This document shows, piece after piece, positions 48,301 through 64,000 of a DNA stretch of 64,000 nt. Position numbers and translations under genes: made by a program. Source of the stretch: Bolinopsis microptera (lineage: Eukaryota; Ctenophora; Tentaculata; Lobata; Bolinopsidae); NCBI RefSeq assembly GCF_026151205.1, contig NC_087072.1:9421669-9485668 (forward strand). The letters run 5' to 3'. The notes below the pieces were generated by a model. That model ran no database searches, was not told the origin of the DNA, and saw only the letters and a program-made list of their open reading frames with translations. Numbering within the stretch: the stretch's first letter is position 1; the number at the start of each line of letters is the position of its first letter.

Positions 48301-51300
48301 GTGCACGTTACAAAATTAAAACAGGACCATTTTTGATGCAGCACAACATTCCACTCAACGGTTAAGCCTCTTTGCCACCAAGTCAAGACTCAAGAGTTGG
48401 TTATACAATAATATACAAAGTGATAGCATGAACGCACACAGCTAATTTTTAAACCATTTTAGCAACCAGGTCATGTTCAAACTTGACAATGACTATTATT
48501 TAAATGTAAAGATTATCATAAAATTGGAAGATTTGAGCCTGCTGCAGTACCAGCTGTTAAACTTAAAGGTGCCAATAATTAACATTATACAAGGGCACAG
48601 CTCCACTCTCTAACCAATAGATTGCATTAGACGTGCTAAAATCTTGATCGACATTTTTTACTGGGGTCACGATCCGATTAGAAGGCATTTTCATCCTGCA
48701 ACGTATTAGATTATACGATCTAGCGAGAATATGTGGGGATCTGGGTTCTTTTAATGTGCACCATATTTGGCTTAAATTATGTGTTCAAAAAATTGTGCAG
48801 TCATTCCTGCCCTGCCCAGCCCATCTAACCTTGCAGGTTACAATATATATAGTATATATTTAAGGGGAGATACACCAAAACCGTTTTTGCTCCGAACATC
48901 GATTTTATTTTATATTATTTTTAAATAGACAAAAAGAATAAGATTGTACACCTTCAAAAATTTTAAAAAATATTCCCTCCTCGAGAAAAAAAATATTTTT
49001 CTTTTTCGAAAATTTTTAAAATTTGGAGAAGTCTGTCACTGTAATACCGATAGTTCGGCCATTTAAAAAGTTTTTTGGCTGATTTTTTTACTGAACATTA
49101 CTTACACTCCGTACTAGAAGCCATTGAAAGGATTACATAATTAAACAATAAATGACCAAGTTACAGACCGAACAAGGTGAAAAAAGAAAAATTGGGATTT
49201 TTGCCTATCACCAAAGTTGTACATTTCACCACCCGCCCAGGTCATCAGATATCGCTTCAAAAATTCTTGTGAGTGTAGTTGATGATCATGGCAAGCTTTT
49301 TGGAACCGGATTTCTCTCAATTTTGAGTTTTAAGCTATGCAATGTGGCCTCAAACGACTTAGTAAAATTCATCGTAAAAAAGGGCAAAAAAGGCAGATTT
49401 AAGGCTTAAAATGCCTATAACTCAAAAAGTGTCAGTTTTTTGAAATAATTTTTACAGGATCGTAATCAGCTTGGTAAGACGAATCTTTTAGTACCAAATA
49501 GGTGCTTTTAGAAGACAAATTGTCTTAAATAATTTTCTAGCTCGAACACAAGGGTCCCCCCTTGTATAAATTTTGTACAAATTGTACACATTTTTTTACA
49601 AATTTTGTGGCTTTGAATATTATAAATGTCGTACTAAAAGATTCGTCTTACCAAGCTGATTACGATCCTGTAAAAATTATTTCAAAAAAACTGATACTTT
49701 TTGAGTTATAGGCATTTTAAGCCTTAAATCTGCCTTTTTTGCCCTTTTTTACGATGAATTTTACTAAGTCGTTTGAGGCCACATTGCATAGCTTAAAACT
49801 CAAAATTGAGAGAAATCCGGTTCCAAAAAGCTTGCCATGATCATCAACTACACTCACAAGAATTTTTGAAGCGATATCTGATGACCTGGGCGGGTGGTGA
49901 AATGTACAACTTTGGTGATAGGCAAAAATCCCAATTTTTCTTTTTTCACCTTGTTCGGTCTGTAACTTGGTCATTTATTGTTTAATTATGTAATCCTTTC
50001 AATGGCTTCTAGTACGGAGTGTAAGTAATGTTCAGTAAAAAAATCAGCCAAAAAACTTTTTAAATGGCCGAACTATCGGTATTACAGTGACAGACTTCTC
50101 CAAATTTTAAAAATTTTCGAAAAAGAAAAATATTTTTTTTCTCGATGAGGGAATATTTTTTTAAATTTTTGAAGGTGTACGATCTTATTCTTTTTGTCTA
50201 TTTAAAAATAATATAAAATAAAATCGATGTTCAGAGCAAAAACGGTTTTGGTGTATCTCCCCTTAAAACGTTAAAAACCATATATGATACAAGAATAGAG
50301 CCACTTAAACTGGGAGAAGCTAAATTTTGTTGCCAATAGTGACGCACATAGTTGCCATAATACTTCAATTTACGTAACACTTAAAGTGTTCCCAGGCAGA
50401 TAGTGCAACTAAGTTCTGGAGTTATAGTATTTCATACCATATACGCAGCTAGAACTCTGCTTTTACGTAATATCAGCAGATAACTTAATAAACTGGCAAG
50501 GGCGAGTCATCTTGTGATGCAATATTACGAGATGAAATGGTTAGTGTTGAAATAGTTACGAAACTATACTTAAAGTAGCTAAAATTTACCACAAATTGAG
50601 ACTAACCGGGCGAAAACTCGTTACTAAAACCAAAGTCCGTAAGTTTGAGTACGGAGTAATCCTCATTGAATATGATATTCTCGGGTTTGAGATCTCTGTG
50701 AACGATGTGTAGATGATGGCAGTAAGCGATAGCACGTATGATCTGACCAAAGTATTCCCGCGTCCGTTCCTCGCCGATCCCGTCCGGCATTTTATTGAGG
50801 TAGTCCAGGAGGTCACCTCCACTGCCCAGCTCCAGGACCAGATACAGTTTGTTCTTTGTGGTGATCACGTGATATAACCTTACCACGTTGGGATGCCGCA
50901 CTAGCTTCATACATTGTACCTGTGTTAGGGGAGAGATTAGTTGAACAATCATTAAATTATCGAGGAACTTTCAGTAAAGCTGATATTATATTATAGTGGT
51001 ACCATTATGGTACTGCACAGCTAGATCAGTAACATGATATCATAAAGCTGCAAGGACACGAGTCTAGACTTTGGTTATCCAGTATCCACGTTTTAACAAA
51101 CCTCCTTCAGCAGATGGTCTGTCTCGCGCTGGTCTAGCTTGGTCTTGTCTATCACCTTGACAGCGACCATTTGCCCTGAGAAGACATGGCGCGCTAGTCG
51201 CACTATTCCATAGTGCCCTTTACCTGCAGACAAAAAGTTTTAGTTGTATAGAACAGAGATTATCAGAAAAAGTTTAGAAGTGTGACAAAATAAAAGGGGT

Positions 51301-51435
51301 GAAGATGTTTTTTTTTAATTCAAGTATTTCCCAAAATATACTTGCTAAAAATGTAACATTTTTGACAGAATATATAATATGTATCTCACCTAAAACTTTA
51401 TCCAAGTCATATAGACCAGCTATATTGCTCTCCAT
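36364..51435 (-). CDS. SNRK: SNF-related serine/threonine kinase SNRK
   Basis: Fifteen exons in consistent phase, 894 codons: 51390-51435, 51102-51223, 50607-50919, 47984-48159, 47739-47791, 47384-47504, 46878-47021, 46394-46524, 43899-44168, 43332-43543, 42827-42952, 38325-38574, 37642-37802, 36949-37092, 36364-36779. SNRK is an AMPK-related kinase activated by LKB1. Seen: [12 protein letters not shown], the Gly loop ([11 protein letters not shown]), the catalytic Lys ([10 protein letters not shown]), [15 protein letters not shown], the activation loop [14 protein letters not shown] with the LKB1-type Thr, and a UBA-like segment ([20 protein letters not shown], then TYLLLAEQ). The long tail is Ser/acid-rich ([29 protein letters not shown]), as in vertebrate SNRK, and ends in CSVM, a CaaX prenylation box; vertebrate SNRK also ends in a CaaX-like motif as I recall. 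Exon 42827-42952 is optional: skipping it keeps the frame, and reading through it gives a stop at 42756. Confidence 0.92.
37801..38071. repeat. 46-bp tandem repeat, 5.9 copies, spanning a splice acceptor
   Basis: Six near-identical units of 46 bp (start ACCTACAGTCGATACTAGAT). The leftmost unit contains the acceptor (CGACTGTAG/G) of the SNRK exon at 37642-37802, so every other unit carries a copy of that acceptor. Confidence 0.95.
41085..41170. repeat. Degenerate ACTGACTACT minisatellite
   Basis: About 85 bp of degenerate ACTGACTACTATACTG-like units in the SNRK intron. Confidence 0.7.
42324..42373. repeat. Perfect 50-bp palindrome
   Basis: Arms of 24 bases (ACAAATTACGGTATATAAAT + ACAG) are exact reverse complements around a 2-base centre. 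AT-rich, in the SNRK intron, with no target duplication seen. Confidence 0.95.
44773..45214. mobile_element. 442-bp element rich in telomere-like repeats, inserted in the hAT copy
   Basis: Flanked by the perfect 8-bp duplication CTATCCGA (44765-44772 and 45215-45222). Ends contain GCGACAATTGACC in inverted orientation. Inside are several CGACAATTGACCCCC units on the left and their inverse on the right. The centre is a GGGTTAGGG / GGGTCAGGG array. Confidence 0.85.
44958..45122 (+). repeat. Telomere-like (GGGTTA/GGGTCA)n array
   Basis: About 25 hexamers: a few GGGTTA (the animal telomere repeat) passing into GGGTCA, then GGGTCCT units. It lies at the centre of the 442-bp nested element. Confidence 0.92.
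45229..45525 (+). pseudogene. hAT transposase C-terminal dimerisation domain (remnant)
   Basis: The frame [52 protein letters not shown] is the conserved hAT C-terminal motif (A.S..ERLFS.aG.i....R..L.P.....lFL..N). It then runs through an acidic tail to a stop at 45525-45527. The rest of the transposase, with the catalytic residues, is missing, so the copy is dead. Confidence 0.88.
48864..50262. mobile_element. 1.4-kb near-perfect palindromic element flanked by TTAA
   Basis: Left arm 48864-49494 and right arm 49631-50262 are almost exact reverse complements (about 631 bases each, a handful of mismatches) around a ~136-bp loop. Both ends read GGGGAGATACACCAAAACCG from a TTAA, which suggests a TTAA target duplication as in piggyBac or Kolobok elements. 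The 85-codon frame seen in both arms (49152-49409 plus, 49717-49974 minus) is identical because the arms are; I see no reason to call it a gene. Lies in the SNRK intron between the exons at 50607 and 48159. Confidence 0.9.
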
Positions 51436-54400
51436 ACAAGGGCCACATCTAAGTTAGAGTGCGAGTAGCACATCTCTTCGTCACATGACACTATTTGAGG
51501 TTTCATCGGTTAAACAGGTGGCATGTTAGACCGCGAACTATTAAAATTTATTTCTAAAAATACGAACAAAACCAAATTTGGCATTTGAACAGTTCCCTAC
51601 AGAAATTAGGAGTGGCTACAGTTTTAGAGAGTGGGCTTTGCAACTCGACTATCATTTAAATTAAATTGATCGTTGAAATTGGTAAACTGCAAAGAAGAGT
51701 GAGTTTAAAGAAGTGTGAGTTGAATTTTGATACCTGTAAGCAAGTAAATAACTTCAGTGCTTGAGCTGAAACGCCCAACTCTCGAATTTTGTATCCAGTT
51801 GAAATTGTTGTGCATGATTTGTTTTCAAAATTAGTACGAAAAAACAGCGTACATATCTCAAAATATTGATTGCTTATTTGCTCAATGCACAAACAAAAGC
51901 TAGAAATTGGTAAGCATTTTAATAATTTATCAAAAATTACAATTGATTATTATTCCAAATAACAGAACTTGAACATTTGGTACAAAATTCAAACTTCGAC
52001 CGAGCGAAGGACAAGCAGTTTCTAGGTCTACAAACCGATCTAAAAATATATTTAACCAAACCCTCTTTATCTTTCTAAAACAATATCATGCAGTCGTACA
52101 TCATATTCATATTCATTACTCATATATAATAGGGTCGACTTAAAGCTGGTTAAATAAAGAACAGGTCAGCTGAAGAGCTGAGGTCAGGGTTGAATACGAA
52201 TAACGAGACGGCTTACAATGTCCAGACCTTACAATGACCAGACCAACCGATGAAATATTTTAACGGCATACTCTGCACTTGGTCAACTCCCCTGAAATTT
52301 GGAGGCCATGCTCTCACTGCCAAACCCGTGCGATGTCGTACAAAATCAAAAAGTCCCAAAAGTTAAGAAGGATCTGGTGCAAGCGACATGTGCTGAAGTT
52401 TCAAATCTTCAGTGCGTGATGTTGACTGTCTAGACACTAATCTAGACGAAAAAGGGTTACAAAAGAAATTTCCGTGAGTACGAAGGACGTTCCTTGTTTC
52501 ATTATGTATGACCCACGTAATGGCACGAATTAAAAGTGCATAATGTGCTAAATAATGAGCGAGATAACTGCTCAAATATGTGACGAATGTAAGTGTACAT
52601 TAGCTGAGAATGAGAATTACCGCTGACGACACATCATAACACAATCGCTCATTGAAAACCACAATTCTATACTATATCATAATATAAACCAATGGACTTG
52701 TCACGGTCACGTGAACAGGGCTAACTTTAACTGCTCGCCAGCTTGACGAGTACAGAAGACGCATGTTCAAGTCTTTAGTGAATAGAGGAAAGATAAAGAG
52801 CTAAACTACAAACATAATAGCGGACGGTTTTTAGCGTTACTTGGTAGGTTGGTTGAGGTCAGGTGGACTTAACCGAGTCACGATTCTTGAGAAGAATAGA
52901 CACTCTGTTAAATTTAGAGGCGGTTCAAAGCAGTATGCGAAAGTAATGGGCATCAGTAACTGAATAAGTTAACTAAACTCATGAAATATGACAAGAACAT
53001 GTTGGAGACCACAGGATTTAAACCTTGCAACAAAACATTAAAGAATTTAAAGAGATCATATGATAAATTTTGTACAGGCTAAGCGTCTCAATAAGCCTCA
53101 TTACAAGGTTTGGTGATGCAGGTCACGGACAAGTCTGTTATTTAACGACTTCCGCATAAACCACATAATGACTGTGAGGAATCAGGATACCCGTCATAAA
53201 ACCAGCAGTCTAATACATATCTACCCGTACTATGAGTACTATGACTCATTTTATCTAGAAGATTGTAGTTTCATTGCTTCTGAAGTAGCTATCAGTTCGC
53301 CGGTCAATGTTGGGTATAATACTCACATATCTACCCGATCGTAGGATAATTACATGTAGTGATGATTGATTATTATGGTCATTTTAATTGGTTAATCATG
53401 ATATTAATGAGAGGTATGTCTACGTCTTGCGAGGTCAAGATGCGAATGAACGCCCAACAATGGACATGATAACCACAGACTATAATTCTAATTGATATCT
53501 GAAATAAACAGCTTGGATAACAACATTGGAACTAAGGTGGAAGGAACATGACACATGGTATGATACAATCGTTATAATTGATTATCTATTAAATAATTAA
53601 GTACCGGATGACTTGTGCAATTACAAAATGATAACGTGTCCCAATTTCCCCTATTTTAATTATGCTACAGTCCGAATGTCTGATTTGAGAGTGAGAGGCA
53701 GGGGTTCTGGACACCAAAAAATATTAATTAAATTAAACTAACATCTATGGAATAATGATCCTAAAACGAATATTAAATTAAAAAGTATTTATTAGACACA
53801 TTATTTAGAAAAGGTTTACAAATATTTAACTTTGGTAGTTATATATATGGCAACCAACGAAAACGTGACGACCAACGCAAATCAAGAACTTGTAAGAACA
53901 GGCGTTACGGGGTCTTAGCAACTTTATGAATTATATGAGACTCTGATATCTATATTCAATTACCACCAGGCATATAATACTCAATGTTGAGATTGAGTAA
54001 ACAATAATTGGAGTATAATTACTTAATCAGTTCAGCACTAAGCTGACCACGTGATACACAGACTGACCACGTGATACACAGACTGACTACAGGACCAGTT
54101 CAATGACTTGCATGATCGCAGGTCCAGCGTTACATATAATATAAGAATTGGAAGCAATAACCTAGGAGAGCAGGAGAATCGGCAGATAATATTAGATCCT
54201 TGATAAATATAACAGGGAACTGGCAGACGACATTAGATCCATGATATAAATATGGATAGAATATTTGTAATTATAGCACAGAGGCTACAATATCTAGTTG
54301 TAAGTAGAGAATTATGGTTATTTGGGATAATGCGCACGACATCGTGTGATGAGAGTAATATCAAAGCCAGCAGAAGAGAAAGAAGGAGACTATATATAAT

Positions 54401-55106
54401 GGTATCATACATGTGTGTTTAATCCTATCACAAGTGCTCACCAGCTCACAAACTAATTACACCACTCCTCCCATCCCTGGACTATAGAATTGGCGAAAGC
54501 ACTGACCAATCATATGTGAGAACCACAGAGCCGACAGCCAATCAGCTGTTAGGATTACAGATCTACCTGCCTATCAGTTAGCATGATGTTCTGATGAAGT
54601 TCAAGTTACTCTGATTTGATAGTTCTGGGGGAGTTCCAGGGTTATGATCTGTTAAACAGAAGAAGACACAGAGTACCCTCGCTCAAATCAGAATGATAAA
54701 CGTGGCGACATGACAGAGGCAGAAACACAAATGGCACACTCAAAATCAATCGTAAATTATTCAACATGAGCTCATCAGACTTCAGATCTAAAAACGCCAG
54801 GAGTTGACTTCAGGGCAGAGAGACCACCAAAATGTCCATATATATCGGTATCTGAAAACGGAGTGGCAGATCGTTTAATAAGTATCTAGACATGACGCAC
54901 TTGGCCAATATACCTAACTAATAAGTTATCAGTTTCCAATATAAAGAAGGGAGAACTGCTCGATGGTGGACTGTAACGTCTACACTCTGGGAGCGTACAT
55001 CTTTAGCTGATTAGACGTTATTTCTATACAAAAAAACCTCGCCGTATAAGGTGTGCTCTATCTCGGAAATTAAGTGGAAGAAAAAGTAAGAACCCAAAAT
55101 TGGTCA
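51436..55106. other. Intergenic region between SNRK 5' end and DLD 3' end
   Basis: 3.7 kb of AT-rich DNA with no supported exon. It should include the SNRK promoter and 5' UTR and the DLD 3' UTR (an ATTAAA on the minus strand lies near 54875). A 20-bp tandem duplication with CACGTG lies at 54043-54082. Confidence 0.45.
54043..54082. repeat. Two exact 20-bp tandem units with CACGTG
   Basis: CTGACCACGTGATACACAGA twice in a row, followed by a partial third copy. Confidence 0.85.
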
Positions 55107-62985
<7,879 letters not shown>

Positions 62986-63049
62986 CCTAGCTAAAGATTT
63001 TGATTATTATTAACTACAGCTGTTGTGAATCACATATCATAGGACAGTC

Positions 63050-63510
63050 ATTGACAAATATACCAAGGTTAAGAAAGCTTGCCTCTATGCATGCTTTGTT
63101 GATCTAAGAAAGGCCTTTGACACTGTTTGTAAGGACCTCCTTCTGCACAAAATCACATGCCTTGGAATAACTGGAAACTTCTCCAATTGCCTAAGTGATA
63201 TGTATAGAAACTCAATTTATAATAGCTCATATAAAAATCTCCAAACTCTTGTCCCCTAATATTGACATTGGAAAAGGAACAGAGCAGGGACACCCCCTGT
63301 CACCGGACCTTTTAAAAATCTATATCAACGACTTGTCATCTCTCCTAAAATCTGTTGGTGATTATCCTATTCTAGCTGACGTCCTAATATCACATCTGCT
63401 CTGGGTTGACGATCTTGTCCTACTTTCCGTAAGTCCCAAGGCCTTGCAAGACAATATCAACATTCTATTAGACTTCTGTAACTCTAAACTAATTTTTTGG
63501 CGGGGCGCCA
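63050..63510 (+). pseudogene. LINE reverse transcriptase fragment, frameshifted
   Basis: KKACLYACFVDLRKAFDTVC (motif A), then, after a frameshift near 63230, GTEQGHPLSPDLLKIYINDL (motif B) and HLLWVDDLVLLS, where the usual ADD is VDD. It breaks off after LLDFCNSK. A short, mutated non-LTR retrotransposon fragment that starts only ~65 bp upstream of the DLD start codon, on the opposite strand. Confidence 0.85.
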
Positions 63511-63836
63511 ACAGGCAACGTTACGCCACTGGTGCCAATACCCTCGATTAACCGTGTGAATTGGCGTTGGACAGCTTCCAACTCAAGGGTGATCCGCCAA
63601 CTACGATGAGCAGCAGATGGATTCCACAACTGTATACAGTATCCAAGATGTGGTCTTATCAAAGATAAAGAAGAAGAATCTTGTATACCAATAAATTGTG
63701 TGAAGAGACAATCAATCAAATAACTGCAGAAATTAAACTCAACATCTTTGCATGGACTGTATTTATACGGTATTTGGACGAGGGTTCTTTCATACATGCA
63801 TTGTAGCATGCTGGTTACACTAGATGTATATTTCAT
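63510..63836 (-). pseudogene. LINE C-terminal fragment, opposite orientation
   Basis: The minus-strand frame contains LIRPHLGYCIQLWNPSAAHR, then LEAVQRQFTRLIEGIGT, the conserved (I/V)RP.LEY....W.P........E.VQRRFT..I.G segment found downstream of reverse transcriptase in CR1/Jockey-type LINEs. It abuts the plus-strand fragment, so two independent copies lie head to head. Confidence 0.75.
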
Positions 63837-63895
63837 TGCGTTTGCAATAAAAAAATAGAAATGCAGTTTCGATTGAATTATAATCAGCCAGAAAA

Positions 63896-64000
63896 AGGAA
63901 GGAGAGGTAAGCTGTAAGGCATGTAAGAACGAGGATAAGATTTGCTATGCTAAGAACAGCTCTAATCGCTCTTTGTGGGTACAGAGGAAAGAGGATTGAT
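63896..64000 (+). pseudogene. REL-type LINE 3' end fragment at right edge
   Basis: VRHVRTRIRFAMLRTALIAL and CGYRGKR match, residue for residue in most positions, the fragment at 23.7-23.8 kb. It runs off the window. Stops in the preceding codons suggest a truncated copy. Confidence 0.7.

Noticed and set aside
49152-49974. Two identical 85-codon frames on opposite strands as a possible gene pair
   Set aside because: They are the same sequence in the two arms of the palindrome; no family resemblance, start context or splice support.

Overview
The window is animal nuclear DNA: AT-rich, with short exons bounded by GT/AG introns, long repeat-filled introns and many transposable-element fragments. 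The recognisable genes (an SREBP-type transcription factor, an SNRK-type kinase, mitochondrial dihydrolipoamide dehydrogenase) are metazoan. The gene structures and the mix of Penelope-like, restriction-endonuclease-type LINE, hAT and mariner-like elements suggest an invertebrate, possibly a cnidarian; the species-level guess is inference. No bacterial-style operons, rRNA, tRNA or CRISPR were recognised. All exon models below come from reading splice sites and reading-frame phase by eye.

Layout. 1-22,759 (minus strand) is one very large SREBP gene. The N-terminal activation region, bHLH-zipper and both membrane segments lie in 11 phase-consistent exons at 22,759-16,761. The C-terminal regulatory region appears to continue in exons at 6.8-6.1 kb and 1.7 kb to the left edge, and runs off the window. 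Two plus-strand genes sit inside its introns: an unrecognised 1,281-residue acidic, Ser-rich protein (11,088-16,648, five exons) and a single-exon type I membrane protein (3,642-4,955). A LINE, a mariner-like element and a 373-bp GA microsatellite are also there.

22.8-36.1 kb has no intact host gene that I can recognise. It is a graveyard of nested mobile DNA: two families of ~90-106 bp MITEs with 8-bp target duplications, a GC-rich repetitive island, a Penelope-type GIY-YIG fragment, a LINE with a C-terminal restriction-like nuclease, and a 3.3-kb DNA transposon with its own ~310-bp tandem repeats.

36,364-51,435 (minus) is an SNRK orthologue, 15 coding exons ending in a CaaX box. Its introns hold a hAT remnant that was itself interrupted by an element rich in telomere-like repeats, a 1.4-kb near-perfect palindrome, and a 46-bp satellite that carries a splice acceptor.

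55,107-62,985 (minus) is a complete 10-exon dihydrolipoamide dehydrogenase gene (the E3 subunit of the pyruvate and 2-oxoglutarate dehydrogenase complexes). LINE debris starts within about 100 bp of its start codon and fills the right edge. SREBP (lipid synthesis control), SNRK (an AMPK-related energy kinase) and DLD (mitochondrial carbon oxidation) are all metabolic genes, but nothing in the sequence shows co-regulation.
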